Assembly (NCBI GenBank): GCA_018432615.1
Contig: JAHDSQ010000040.1
Coordinates: forward strand, 1 to 64,000
Length of the DNA: 64,000 nt
Reading direction: 5' to 3'
DNA from: Clostridia bacterium
GTDB taxonomy: Bacteria > Bacillota > Peptococcia > DRI-13 > SM3-B62
In this document: in pieces, positions 36,779 through 45,399 of the stretch
Layout of the letters: the number at the start of each line of letters is the position of its first letter
Position numbering within the stretch: the first letter of the stretch is position 1
Translations under genes and position numbers: made by a program
The notes under the pieces: generated by a model
Databases searched by the model: none
The model's input: the letters and a program-made list of their open reading frames with translations, nothing else
Told to the model about the DNA's origin: nothing

Positions 36779-37787
36779 AAGAACAATTGTGTTGGGTACA
36801 CAGCATGCCCCTGAGTTCGCTTGCCTTCCCTTAAAGATAAATATCGGCAACTTCATTGAGGCTAAGGAGCATGGAGCTGATACGTTTTTAATGGCCGGAG
36901 GTGTAGGACCATGCCGTTTCGGGCTCTACGGGCAACTTGAAGCGGAAATACTGGGAGACCTCGGTATTGACTACGATGCTCTGATAATCGAGCCTCCAGA
37001 CAAGGGGATATGGCAATTTGTTAGAAGGGTCAGGAAAATCACCGGTTCTGCCTCTTGGCTGAGGGTCCTGCAAGGTATTCATCTGGGATACCGCAAGGCG
37101 TGCTTTGTTGATTCGTTAGAACGCGTCGTGGAGTCGGTGCGTCCGCGTGAGCGGGCTGAAGGCACGGCGGACCGTATTTTTAAGCAGGCTCTTTTCACAA
37201 TTGACAGAGCGAGCAATAATACTGAATTGGAAGAGGCAGCCGGCCTTGCCAGGCAAAAACTGCAGCATATTCCCCAGGATGAAGATAAGGATGTGCTGAA
37301 GATAGGGTTGGTTGGTGAAATATATACTCTCTTAGAACCCTTTGCCAGCGGTGACGTTGAAAGAAAGCTCGGAAGGATGGGAGCCCATGTTGTCAGGTCT
37401 ATTTATCTCAGCGACTGGGTGAGTGACCACCTTTTGGGAGGCTTTTTAAGACGTAAGGGACAAGAGGAATATAAGAAATACGCTAAACCGTATCTTAACC
37501 ATTTTGTGGGGGGACATGGAATCGAGTCGATTGGGGCGGGGGTATTTTTTGCGAATAACGGTTTTGACGGGATTATTCATATAGCTCCGCTTACCTGCAT
37601 GCCTGAAATAGTAGCGCACTGTATTTTTCCTAAGGTTAGTGAAGACCTGGATATTCCCGTAATGACAATTTACTTGGATGAACAGGCTGGTGAGGAAGGC
37701 CTGAACACCCGTTTGGAAGCGTTTGTTGATCTTTTGGCAAACACAAAAAAGACTGGTTTGCTTGACCGGTCGGCGACCATATGTTAA
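36678..37787 (+). CDS. Acyl-CoA dehydratase component/activase-related protein, second of a pair
   Basis: This 369-residue protein starts at ATG 36678 with an excellent GGAGGAG site 9 bases upstream; the open frame continues upstream to 36513 but without family similarity. It begins MKITFPHMGNTWIPL and has cysteines in FACLPLKIN, GGVGPCRFG, APLTCMPE and the HCIFPK segment, plus IYLDEQAGEEGLNTRLEAF. These resemble the HgdB-like (2-hydroxyglutaryl-CoA dehydratase) Fe-S fold. Together with the preceding gene it may form a two-part Fe-S protein. The lysA promoter lies in its 3' end. Confidence 0.75.
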   Translation: MKITFPHMGNTWIPLRGMLEYIGLTVVVPPMTSKRTIVLGTQHAPEFACLPLKINIGNFIEAKEHGADTFLMAGGVGPCRFGLYGQLEAEILGDLGIDYDALIIEPPDKGIWQFVRRVRKITGSASWLRVLQGIHLGYRKACFVDSLERVVESVRPRERAEGTADRIFKQALFTIDRASNNTELEEAAGLARQKLQHIPQDEDKDVLKIGLVGEIYTLLEPFASGDVERKLGRMGAHVVRSIYLSDWVSDHLLGGFLRRKGQEEYKKYAKPYLNHFVGGHGIESIGAGVFFANNGFDGIIHIAPLTCMPEIVAHCIFPKVSEDLDIPVMTIYLDEQAGEEGLNTRLEAFVDLLANTKKTGLLDRSATIC

Positions 37788-37790
37788 AAT
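37762..37790 (+). promoter_or_regulatory. Sigma-A promoter of the lysine riboswitch-lysA unit
   Basis: TTGACC at 37762-37767 is followed after 17 bases by TAAAAT at 37785-37790. The promoter lies in the last codons of the upstream gene, 30 bases before the aptamer. Confidence 0.6.
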
Positions 37791-37821
37791 GTCAAGGAAA
37801 ATATGATAATTGCCTCATCTT

Positions 37822-38003
37822 CTCTAAGGTGGGGTAGAGGTTGCGGAGTAGCGTGATGTGCTGAAGATATACGTGTTATGAGTAAGCCGGGGAACGTGGT
37901 AGTGATGAGCCGAGCTGAAAGGAACCTCCGCCGAAGTGTAAAAGTTGCCAAGCTTTTATGCTGGGGTCGTGCCGAATAGGTACGGAACTGTCGCCGGATG
38001 AAT
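37822..38003 (+). ncRNA. Lysine riboswitch (L box) aptamer
   Basis: The conserved L-box core GGGGTAGAGGTTGCGGAGTAG is present near 37831 (about 20 bases), with GAACCTCCGCCGAAGTG near 37930 and the 3' core GGAACTGTCGCCGGA near 37984. It lies directly upstream of lysA and of an intrinsic terminator, so it should stop lysA transcription when lysine is high. The ends are approximate. Confidence 0.88.
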
Positions 38004-38061
38004 CCCAATTATCCGGGGGAGAACTATCTCAATCTGGGGAGAGAGAGCGTTGAACTCAGCA

Positions 38062-38091
38062 ACAGCGGAGAAAACCTCTGGCTGTTTTTTT
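38062..38091 (+). terminator. Riboswitch-controlled terminator upstream of lysA
   Basis: ACAGCGGAG pairs with CTCTGGCTGT (one bulge) around AAAAC and is followed by seven T (38085-38091). It is the expression platform of the lysine riboswitch, 45 bases before the lysA ATG. Confidence 0.75.
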
Positions 38092-38135
38092 ATCTAGTTT
38101 TGGGGATGAATCTATTTTTGAGAGGGTTGATTATA

Positions 38136-39485
38136 ATGAAGTTGCACGGTACGATGTGTATAAACACAAAGGGACATCTTGTCATAGGCGGTTGTGATAC
38201 CGTAGAACTGGCCAAAGAATTCGGGACACCGTTATATGTGATGGATGAGGAGCATTTACGGGGTGTATGTCGCGAATATTATCAAGGATTTATGGCTGAT
38301 AATAACGCACAAGGCGATGTCATTTATGCCAGCAAGGCTTTTTTAAATATGGCTATGGCCAGGATAATAGCGCAGGAAAAGTTGGGTCTTGATGTAGTCT
38401 CCGGCGGGGAATTGTATACCGCATTGAAAGCGGGCTTCCCGGCTGAACGCATATATTTTCATGGCAACAATAAATCACGGGCGGAGATCAAGTATGCATT
38501 AGAAAGCAATATAGGTCGTATTGTCGTTGATAATCCTTATGAATTAGCCATCCTTGATGAAGAGGCAGGCAAATGTAAAAAAAGGATAAAAATTCTTGTC
38601 CGTATCCAACCGGGGATCGAAGCCCATACCCATGAATATATCAAGACCGGGCAAATCGATTCGAAATTTGGGATGGCGATTGCCACCGGACAGGCCATGG
38701 AAATGATAAAATTGGCCTATGCTGCGGAAAATGTTGATTTGGAAGGTATTCACTGTCATATAGGATCACAAATATTCGAAATTGAGTCCTTCCGTCACAC
38801 AGCTGAGGTAATGATGAGTTTTGTTAAGCAAATCAAGGATAACTTGGGAATAAATATACTCGAGTTGAATCTTGGCGGAGGATTTGGTGTTTATTACAAG
38901 GAAGGAGATGAGCCCGTTCCTATCGAAGAGTTTGCCGGTGTTATTTTGGGGACTGTTGCCCAACAGGCGGAAGAGATGGGGCTACAAATTCCGAAAGTTA
39001 TCATTGAACCGGGACGGTCAATTTCCTGTACGGCAGGGACAACTCTCTATACCGTTGGTTCCATAAAGCATATTCCTGGGATAAGGAATTATGTTGCCGT
39101 TGACGGAGGTATGGGAGATAATCCGCGTCCGGCTCTTTACCAAGCAAAGTATGAGGCCGTGGTGGCTAATAAGGCAAATTCCTTACCGGAAGAATTAGTA
39201 TCAATAACCGGCAAGTGTTGTGAATCAGGCGATATGCTGATATGGGACATCGATTTACCAAAAATGGAAAGCGGCGATATTCTAGCTGTTGCGTCAACCG
39301 GTGCCTACAATTATTCAATGTCCAGCAATTACAATCGTCTGCCTCGACCGGCTGTGGTTTTAGTGTGTGATGGTAAAGCCGAGATAATAGTTGCCGGAGA
39401 AACTTATGAGGATTTGATCAGAAATGACGTTGTCCCGGAAAGGTTGTGGGATAATGACAAAAAGTTGCGAGCTGTTAACAGGTAA
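38136..39485 (+). CDS. lysA: Diaminopimelate decarboxylase
   Basis: This 449-residue PLP enzyme makes lysine from meso-diaminopimelate. Motifs are VIYASKAFLNMAMARI with the PLP Lys, GLDVVSGGELYTA, HCHIGSQIF, ELNLGGGFGVYY, EPGRSISCTAG and the C-terminal GKCCESGDML. The frame is open from 37998 through the riboswitch; the true start is ATG 38136 with GAGAGGG upstream. It is controlled by the lysine riboswitch. Confidence 0.96.
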   Translation: MKLHGTMCINTKGHLVIGGCDTVELAKEFGTPLYVMDEEHLRGVCREYYQGFMADNNAQGDVIYASKAFLNMAMARIIAQEKLGLDVVSGGELYTALKAGFPAERIYFHGNNKSRAEIKYALESNIGRIVVDNPYELAILDEEAGKCKKRIKILVRIQPGIEAHTHEYIKTGQIDSKFGMAIATGQAMEMIKLAYAAENVDLEGIHCHIGSQIFEIESFRHTAEVMMSFVKQIKDNLGINILELNLGGGFGVYYKEGDEPVPIEEFAGVILGTVAQQAEEMGLQIPKVIIEPGRSISCTAGTTLYTVGSIKHIPGIRNYVAVDGGMGDNPRPALYQAKYEAVVANKANSLPEELVSITGKCCESGDMLIWDIDLPKMESGDILAVASTGAYNYSMSSNYNRLPRPAVVLVCDGKAEIIVAGETYEDLIRNDVVPERLWDNDKKLRAVNR

Positions 39486-39501
39486 ACAGCATAGAGAATG
39501 G

Positions 39502-39526
39502 GCCGGGAGAAACCCCGGCTTTTTTT
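39502..39526 (+). terminator. Intrinsic terminator after lysA
   Basis: GCCGGG (39502-39507) pairs with CCCGGC (39514-39519), followed by seven T. Confidence 0.85.
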
Positions 39527-39559
39527 ATGGAACTTTAAACCGCCTCTCTGTTGTCTTTG

Positions 39560-39568
39560 TGATATAAT
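39560..39568 (+). promoter_or_regulatory. Extended -10 promoter upstream of the tRNA nucleotidyltransferase gene
   Basis: TGATATAAT matches the extended -10 consensus TGnTATAAT; no good -35 at 17 bases. It starts a run that reaches scpB. Confidence 0.5.
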
Positions 39569-39599
39569 TATGGAATAATTACCTCTGGGGGTAACGGTT

Positions 39600-40811
39600 A
39601 TGTTACCGGAAAATGCTTTGATCGGCATGATGCGGGAGTTTTTTGAAAACAGGCGTGGTAGGGTATTTCTGGTCGGTGGGTCGGTTCGGGATTGCTTGTT
39701 AAACAATGAAAGAAACGACTATGATTTTATGTGTGAAGAAGATCCGACAGATTTTGCCGAACAACTGGCTGCAAGACTTGTGTGTCGCCCGTTTGTGAAT
39801 AAAAAACTTTTAACTGCTTCACTACAAACGAAATGGGGAACAATCGACTTGGCTTGTGCTCGTAAGGAACTTTATGACACTCCCGGTGCGCTTCCCCGGG
39901 TTTTTCCGGCGAAGTGGCAGGAAGACCTAAAAAGGCGTGATATTTCAATCAATGCCCTGGCAGTTCCTTTGAAAAAAGATGGTTGGGGGGATATCATTGA
40001 TATTGTGGAAGGACGGCAGGACCTTGCTGATGGAGTGATACGTACGCTTCATGGCAACAGTTTTCGTGATGATCCCACTCGTATTTTAAGGGTTTTACGC
40101 TTCAAAAACAGGTTAGGCTTTTTTTTAGACGAAGCAACGGCTACCTGGATGCGACGGGACTGGTCTTATTTAGAACGTGTCTCGCCGGCACGTAGAATGA
40201 AGGAATGGTTGAGTATTTGCCGGGAAAAAGAAATTACAAAAATACTTTGGGATATATACAGGGAGGGTGGTTGGCCCAGCTTTTTTAAAAGTGTTCAGTT
40301 TGAACCGGAAGCTATCACCGCTTGCGAGGAATTATTAAAAGGGTGCCTGCCGGGATACCTGCAGGTTTGGAAACTGGTATTACTGGAAATATTAGACGGC
40401 AGAACAGAATCGTTGCTTGTTTTAGCTGACTTCTGGGGTCTTGCTAAAAAAGACTTTCGTGCTTTGTACGATGCTTTGAGGATAGCCGATAAATACAGAG
40501 AGGATGTTACTAAAAGCTCTCAACGAGGATTCCTGCAGGTTATAAGCGGTTTGTCCCTTGAAGGTTTATATTATATCTACCGACATTATGGAGAAGAAGG
40601 TTTAACCTGGGAGGAATTCCGGCATAAGGCAAAGTCATACAGGATGCCCGTCGATGGCGACTCCTTAATGAAGATAGGGGTAGAAACGGGACCGAGAATG
40701 GGGAAACTCATCAGAAGGTTGGAAGAGTGTTATGAAAGAGAGATGTTTCATACCCAAGAGGAGGGTATGGCTTTAGCTAAGCTTTTTTTAGAGGAGGAAA
40801 ACAATGTTTGA
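39600..40811 (+). CDS. CCA-adding/poly(A) polymerase family tRNA nucleotidyltransferase
   Basis: This 403-residue class II nucleotidyltransferase has the head motif FLVGGSVRDCLLNNERNDYDF with catalytic Asp residues, RRDISINALAVPL and FRDDPTRILRVLRFKNRL. The C-terminal helical region is divergent and no HD motif was seen. It may be a full CCA enzyme or an A- or CC-adding type; sequence alone cannot decide. It overlaps the next gene by 8 bases. Confidence 0.88.
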   Translation: MLPENALIGMMREFFENRRGRVFLVGGSVRDCLLNNERNDYDFMCEEDPTDFAEQLAARLVCRPFVNKKLLTASLQTKWGTIDLACARKELYDTPGALPRVFPAKWQEDLKRRDISINALAVPLKKDGWGDIIDIVEGRQDLADGVIRTLHGNSFRDDPTRILRVLRFKNRLGFFLDEATATWMRRDWSYLERVSPARRMKEWLSICREKEITKILWDIYREGGWPSFFKSVQFEPEAITACEELLKGCLPGYLQVWKLVLLEILDGRTESLLVLADFWGLAKKDFRALYDALRIADKYREDVTKSSQRGFLQVISGLSLEGLYYIYRHYGEEGLTWEEFRHKAKSYRMPVDGDSLMKIGVETGPRMGKLIRRLEECYEREMFHTQEEGMALAKLFLEEENNV

Positions 40812-41439
40812 TTTAAATATTTCCTATCTTGCGGTCTTAATACCGGCAATATTGTTTACCATATCAATACACGAATTCTCCCATGGCCTTGTGGCTCATT
40901 ACTTAGGAGACCCTACACCGAGCATGCAAGGCAGGCTTACATTAAATCCTCTGGCGCATATTGATATCCTCGGCTTGATAATGATGATAATAGCCAGATT
41001 CGGTTGGGCCAAGCCGGTACAGGTAAACCCACTGAATTTCCGGGGTGACCGGAACAGAGGGATGATGCTGGTGGCCGTAGCAGGTCCCTTGTCCAACATA
41101 ATTGTTGCGCTGTTGTGTGCCATATTGTACAATCTATTTAGTTCGCGTTTGGTGCCAGGAGGGTTTGTTGTAACACTGTTTAATTTGCTTATAATATATA
41201 ATGTTTATCTGGCATTGTTTAATCTTATTCCTGTGCCGCCGCTGGACGGGTCTAAAATTCTCAGAGGGTTTTTACCGCGGAATATGCACCGGTATTACTA
41301 TCAGTTGGAATCCTATGGACCAATAATACTGATAGTGTTGATCATGAGTGGTGCAACAAGCAGAATACTCGGCACCTTCGCCTATAAAGTGATAAACATG
41401 TTATTATCGATAGGCGGGATTATTGCGGGGAGGTTCTAG
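40804..41439 (+). CDS. M50 family site-2 protease-like membrane peptidase
   Basis: This 211-residue polytopic protein has the zinc motif HEFSH (about residues 24-28) and a second motif LIPVPPLDGSKIL with the metal-binding Asp. It is a short, PDZ-less M50 protease of the YwhC type that is common next to trpS and scpAB in Clostridia. Substrate unknown. Confidence 0.9.
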   Translation: MFDLNISYLAVLIPAILFTISIHEFSHGLVAHYLGDPTPSMQGRLTLNPLAHIDILGLIMMIIARFGWAKPVQVNPLNFRGDRNRGMMLVAVAGPLSNIIVALLCAILYNLFSSRLVPGGFVVTLFNLLIIYNVYLALFNLIPVPPLDGSKILRGFLPRNMHRYYYQLESYGPIILIVLIMSGATSRILGTFAYKVINMLLSIGGIIAGRF

Positions 41440-41458
41440 TATACAGGGGGTTTTATGG

Positions 41459-42445
41459 ATGAAAAAAGGGGTAATTTTCAGCGGCATGCGTCCTACCGGC
41501 AGGTTGCACGTAGGGCATCTGAGCGTTCTGGAAAACTGGCTAAAACTTTCAGATGAATACGAATGTAACTTTGGCATCGTAGATTGGCATGCGCTGACCT
41601 CGAATTTTGACAACACAGAGGGTTTAAACAAGAACATCACTTTGATGTGTCTTGATTGGTTAAGCGTAGGTCTTGATCCGAACAAAAGCCCGATCTTTAT
41701 TCAGTCTCACGTTAAGGAACATGTGGAGTTGCATATGATTCTTTCTATGCTTACTCCCCTTTCGTGGCTGGAGAGGGTGCCTACCTATAAAGATCAGATC
41801 CAACAGCTCGGCAGTCAGGGGAAAGACGTTTCGACGTACGGATTTTTGGGTTATCCGGTTCTGATGGCTGCGGATATTCTTGTTTATCGGGCGGATACTG
41901 TGCCTGTAGGTGAAGACCAGCTTCCTCATATAGAATTTTGCAGGGAGATTGCCCGTCGTTTTAATTATTTGTATCAGACCGATGTTTTACCTGAACCCCA
42001 GGCCAAACTTGCCAAGGTATCACTGTTGCCGGGTGTGGATGGCCGAAAAATGAGTAAAAGCTATAACAATGATATTCCACTGGATGCTACCAGGGAAGAA
42101 ATTATGGCAAAGGTGCAAATGATGGTTACTGATCCCGCCAGGATTAAAAAAAGTGATCCGGGCAATCCTGATGTGTGTATTGTTCATACTTATCAGAGCA
42201 TCTACAATCCCCAAGAAGTTGAGGAAATACGATCCTCCTGTCGTGGGGGTACGATTGGTTGTGTGGCCTGCAAGAAAAAATTAGCCGACGTATTGGATAA
42301 GGAACTGGCTCCGATCCGTGAAAGGCGTGAACAGTACGCAAACAATCCGAGCGTTATCAAGGAAGTATTGGCCGATGGAGCAGACAAAGCCCGTGCAAAG
42401 GCGCAAAGAACGATGGAACTGGTTCGCTCGGCTATGAAAATATAG
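41459..42445 (+). CDS. trpS: Tryptophanyl-tRNA synthetase
   Basis: This 328-residue class I synthetase has the HIGH-like RPTGRLHVGHLSVLENW and KMSKS in DGRKMSKSYNND. The frame extends 12 codons upstream, but CAGGGGG is placed for ATG 41459. No T-box was seen in the short gap. Confidence 0.96.
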   Translation: MKKGVIFSGMRPTGRLHVGHLSVLENWLKLSDEYECNFGIVDWHALTSNFDNTEGLNKNITLMCLDWLSVGLDPNKSPIFIQSHVKEHVELHMILSMLTPLSWLERVPTYKDQIQQLGSQGKDVSTYGFLGYPVLMAADILVYRADTVPVGEDQLPHIEFCREIARRFNYLYQTDVLPEPQAKLAKVSLLPGVDGRKMSKSYNNDIPLDATREEIMAKVQMMVTDPARIKKSDPGNPDVCIVHTYQSIYNPQEVEEIRSSCRGGTIGCVACKKKLADVLDKELAPIRERREQYANNPSVIKEVLADGADKARAKAQRTMELVRSAMKI

Positions 42446-42483
42446 CCGGATAAACATGAGTATGTCGGAAAAAAGGTGACGAC

Positions 42484-43245
42484 ATGAACTACGAAGTGAG
42501 GATACCTGATTTTGAAGGGCCACTTGATGTTTTATTGCATCTGATTGAGAAAAATGAAATCGATATTTACGATATTCCTATTGCCCTGATAACGGAGCAA
42601 TACTTAGAGTACTTAGCTGGAGCAGGGGAACTGGACCTTGAGTTAACAAGCGAATTTTTGTTGATGGCGTGTACTCTTTTGTCGATTAAGGTTAAAATGC
42701 TGCTTCCCAAACACCAAAAGGCAGAAGAAGAGGAAATTGAAGAGGACCCGAGACAAGCCCTGGTAGAAAAACTTTTGGAGTATAAGCAATATAAGGAAAA
42801 GGCCGCCGAATTCAAAAACATGGAAACGGCGCAAGCGGTTGCCTTTTGGCGGGAGGTTGACGAGGTCAAGCTCTTGAGCGAGTTTCCATCGGCGAATCCA
42901 TTAGGCTCTGTTTCTCTGCAGGATATGCTGGAAGCATATTATCATGTACTGCGCAAGGCTGAGAGGAAGAAGGAAGTTATTTCGATAGACCGTGAGGAAA
43001 TAACCATCCAGGAAAAGATCCGAGAGATAGTAACAGTGCTGGAGGAGAGACCCGGTGGTGTTGTATTCTATGAATTGTTCAGTTCAGCCGGAAGGCCGGA
43101 CGAGGTTGTTGTTACTTTTTTGGCCTTGCTGGAATTAGCCAGACGCGGCGTTGTGATGCTTCGTCAGTCGGGCTTGTTTGCAGATATTATTGTGTTCTTG
43201 AGAACAGAAGAAGGAGAACGGACAAGTGCCCACTTTGTTTCCTGA
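42484..43245 (+). CDS. scpA: Segregation and condensation protein A
   Basis: This 253-residue kleisin bridges SMC heads. It shows the N-terminal FEGPLDVLLHLIEKNEIDIYDIPIA and a C-terminal winged helix (GGVVFYELFSSAGRPDEVVVTFLALLELARRG). It overlaps scpB by 20 bases. Confidence 0.95.
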   Translation: MNYEVRIPDFEGPLDVLLHLIEKNEIDIYDIPIALITEQYLEYLAGAGELDLELTSEFLLMACTLLSIKVKMLLPKHQKAEEEEIEEDPRQALVEKLLEYKQYKEKAAEFKNMETAQAVAFWREVDEVKLLSEFPSANPLGSVSLQDMLEAYYHVLRKAERKKEVISIDREEITIQEKIREIVTVLEERPGGVVFYELFSSAGRPDEVVVTFLALLELARRGVVMLRQSGLFADIIVFLRTEEGERTSAHFVS

Positions 43246-43768
43246 TGATACTAAAAGTATAATTGAGGCTCTGCTCTTTGTTTCAGGTGAGCCCTTATCT
43301 CTGAAGGTTATTGCCGAAACACTGGGCAGAGACGAAAGAGATGTTCTATATTATTTAAAAGAGATTAAAGCCGATTGTGAGAAGACGGGGAAGGGCTTCA
43401 TTTTGACAGAGGTGGCAGAGGGTTATTCCTTTGTGACCCGACCGGAGTTTGCCCCATATGTGGAAAAAATAGCCAGACCAAGGTTGATGTCTCTTTCGCA
43501 AGCGGCATTGGAAACTCTGGCGATCATTGCTTATCGGCAGCCGGTAACAAAAAGCGAGATTGATGAAATTCGTGGTGTTAAAAGTGAAAGTTCCTTAAAT
43601 ACGTTACAGGAAAGGGGCTTAATTAAAGAAGCAGGTCGACGGGATACTGCAGGACGTCCTATTCTGTACGTTACATCTAAATCCTTCTTAAAGTATTTAG
43701 GGTTAAGGTCATTGGAGGAATTGCCCAAGCTGCAGGAGGCAGAAAAAATAGAAAACGAGAGCAAGTAA
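43226..43768 (+). CDS. scpB: Segregation and condensation protein B
   Basis: This 180-residue double winged-helix protein partners with ScpA and SMC. Typical segments are IIEALLFVSGEPLSLKVIAE and LAIIAYRQPVTKSEIDEIRGV. GTG start within the scpA end; a terminator follows. Confidence 0.95.
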   Translation: MPTLFPDDTKSIIEALLFVSGEPLSLKVIAETLGRDERDVLYYLKEIKADCEKTGKGFILTEVAEGYSFVTRPEFAPYVEKIARPRLMSLSQAALETLAIIAYRQPVTKSEIDEIRGVKSESSLNTLQERGLIKEAGRRDTAGRPILYVTSKSFLKYLGLRSLEELPKLQEAEKIENESK

Positions 43769-43772
43769 TCAA

Positions 43773-43803
43773 ATGCTGCGGCAAATTGCCGCGGCATTTT
43801 TTT
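43773..43803 (+). terminator. Intrinsic terminator after scpB
   Basis: ATGCTGCGGCA (43773-43783) pairs with TGCCGCGGCAT (43787-43797) with one G-T pair and a three-base loop; seven T follow. Confidence 0.85.
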
Positions 43804-43848
43804 GGTAATACTAGTAATTGGCAGTAAAAAAGTAAAGGGTGACTTGTT

Positions 43849-44508
43849 TTGAGTTATATGGCCTTGGGTGTTTTTTTTCTTCTGTTGTTGATAGCGGTTT
43901 TTGTGATATATATGCCTCTTTCCTTATCGCTGAGGCTGACAAGAAAACAAAACAGGATAGAATTTAGTGCGCGAATAAAAAACCGTTTTCTTCCCGGGGG
44001 CATAGAAGTGGTTAATCCTGTAACGAAGATGATTTGGGGCCTTTCACGTAACCCTTTTGAAAAAAGGAAAAAACCACCGGAGGATCTAGCAGTAAAAGAT
44101 GTACCCTGGGGTCGTGTGATGAGCAGGGTACTGCTGGTTGCAAAGTTGAACAGATATATTTCACGAGGGCTTGCGAGGGCTTTTGCGTTGAGAGGGAGGC
44201 CAAAGCTAGGCATTCTTAAGCTACGTACCGAAGTTGCACTGCAAGATGCTGCCGAAACTGCCATATCAACAGGTTTGCTATGGTCGGCTATGGGAATAAC
44301 GCATGCCGGACTGGCAACGACCTTCGATATGCGCGATACCAAAGGAAAGATAGAGGTGATTCCCAGGTATGAAAAGACAAATCACTTGGATGTGGATTAT
44401 TACTGTATAATTGAGTTTTACTTGAGCCATATTATTATTATCGTTTACCGGATACTTAGGAATATCGGAGAAATCAAAGAAATACTAAGGAGGTTTAAAA
44501 ATGAGTAA
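43849..44508 (+). CDS. DUF2953 membrane-anchored protein
   Basis: This 219-residue protein has an N-terminal membrane helix (about 2-23) and a second hydrophobic stretch near residue 185. In Clostridia and Bacillus, a DUF2953 protein (YtfI) is encoded just before ytfJ. Function unknown, presumed sporulation-linked by neighbourhood. TTG start after AAAGGGTGA. It overlaps ytfJ by 8 bases. Confidence 0.82.
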   Translation: MSYMALGVFFLLLLIAVFVIYMPLSLSLRLTRKQNRIEFSARIKNRFLPGGIEVVNPVTKMIWGLSRNPFEKRKKPPEDLAVKDVPWGRVMSRVLLVAKLNRYISRGLARAFALRGRPKLGILKLRTEVALQDAAETAISTGLLWSAMGITHAGLATTFDMRDTKGKIEVIPRYEKTNHLDVDYYCIIEFYLSHIIIIVYRILRNIGEIKEILRRFKNE

Positions 44509-44944
44509 CCATCCTATTGAAGCTCTTATGAAAACGGCCATGGAGAGTATCAAAGAAATGGTAGAGGTAAATACTGTTGTCGGCGATGCAGTGGAAACAC
44601 CCGACGGTACTGTGATTATTCCTGTATCTCGTGTCGGCTGCGGTTTTGCAGCGGGGGGGAGCGAGTTCAACGCTGCGACAGAAGGACGCGAGATATCTGG
44701 GCTGCCCTTTGGTGGAGGTAGCGGCGCGGGTGTTTCTGTTCAGCCCGTCGGTTTTCTTGTGGTTGGCAATGGAGAGGTGCGTTTAATGCCTGTTGACGGC
44801 AGGAATGCGGTAATGGAAAGACTGGTTGATGTTGCTCCTCAGGTAGTGGACAAGATTCAAGGTGTGGTCGATAAGTTTAAAAAAGACAATCCTGTAGTGC
44901 AAACAAACGGACAGGGCATCCAGCAGGTAAATGAATTGAGTTAA
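44501..44944 (+). CDS. ytfJ: Sporulation protein YtfJ (GerW family)
   Basis: This 147-residue protein has the family segments TVVGDAVETPDGTVIIPVSRVGCGFAAGG and GAGVSVQPVGFLVV. GerW/YtfJ is needed for spore germination in Bacillus. AAGGAGG precedes the ATG. Confidence 0.92.
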   Translation: MSNHPIEALMKTAMESIKEMVEVNTVVGDAVETPDGTVIIPVSRVGCGFAAGGSEFNAATEGREISGLPFGGGSGAGVSVQPVGFLVVGNGEVRLMPVDGRNAVMERLVDVAPQVVDKIQGVVDKFKKDNPVVQTNGQGIQQVNELS

Positions 44945-44986
44945 AAAGTAGCAATGAAAAAATACATTTATTTAATTGCCATTTTA

Positions 44987-45015
44987 TTGACAAAAAAAAA
45001 TACGGGTGCTATAAT
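44987..45015 (+). promoter_or_regulatory. Consensus sigma-A promoter of the malonate decarboxylase locus
   Basis: A perfect TTGACA (44987-44992) is followed after exactly 17 bases by a perfect TATAAT (45010-45015). It begins a leader of about 245 bases before the first gene of the locus. Confidence 0.85.
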
Positions 45016-45021
45016 GTCCCT

Positions 45022-45264
45022 AGTGAGATGTCAGGGAAATAGAGAAGCAAGCTGCTTTAGCTTGACAGCATTGTTGAACAAAATAAATACAGTAAGTCAG
45101 CATTTGATATGTGGCGAAAAAGGGACAAATTCAGGAAGAGATAACCTGGGCGGTTCCTTTTTTTTATTTGATTTTCAAAGCTGTTGTATTATGATGGGAG
45201 GGATGTCAACGTATTGAAGGGAACAAGGTTTGTTTTGTAATACGATAAAAGGAAGGTGGAAAAT
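45022..45264 (+). promoter_or_regulatory. Structured untranslated leader of the mad locus
   Basis: This leader holds no convincing gene. It has a small hairpin (AAGCT at 45049-45053 with AGCTT at 45059-45063), pairs of NAG triplets four bases apart (GAG 45025 with CAG 45032; GAG 45042 with AAG 45049), an intrinsic terminator at 45122-45165, and the ribosome-binding site GGAAGGTGG at 45251-45259. A conditional terminator is likely. Confidence 0.6.
45122..45165 (+). terminator. Intrinsic terminator in the mad leader
   Basis: GGGAC (45122-45126) pairs with GTTCC (45153-45157) and CAGG (45132-45135) with CCTG (45145-45148); eight T follow. It stands between a consensus promoter and the first gene, so it would block expression unless antitermination occurs. 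Confidence 0.7.
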
Positions 45265-45396
45265 TTGGGAGCAATACAATATGCGCTTTTTGCTTATGTT
45301 TTAACTGCAGTTATAGCCTTCGCCGTTGTGGGGGTAATAGTTGGAGTAAATAAATTGTTGTCCGGTGGTAAAGACAACGGGGAAGGGGAGGTTTAA
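45265..45396 (+). CDS. Small membrane subunit, OadG/MadZ-like, 43 residues
   Basis: A TTG start with GGAAGGTGG six bases upstream opens a 43-residue frame ending three bases before madB. The product is one membrane helix (about residues 6-29, rich in Ala, Val and Ile) followed by a short polar Lys/Gly/Glu tail, the layout of the gamma (OadG-like) subunits of Na+-pumping decarboxylases. Such a subunit would stabilise the MadB pump. The Malonomonas rubra cluster also has small genes, madY and madZ, near madB; the equivalence is inferred. Confidence 0.7.
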   Translation: MGAIQYALFAYVLTAVIAFAVVGVIVGVNKLLSGGKDNGEGEV

Positions 45397-45399
45397 CAG

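Noticed and set aside
37998-38135. 46-codon N-terminal extension of lysA
   Set aside because: It is made of riboswitch and terminator sequence; LysA homology begins at ATG 38136.
45022-45063. HutP-type NAG triplet array in the leader
   Set aside because: Only isolated pairs with four-base spacing were found, not the regular three-triplet sites of the Bacillus hut leader, so no binding site is annotated as a separate feature.
44954-45217. 87-residue open frame in the mad leader
   Set aside because: It covers the promoter, hairpins and terminator, has no good ribosome-binding site and no protein-like conservation features.
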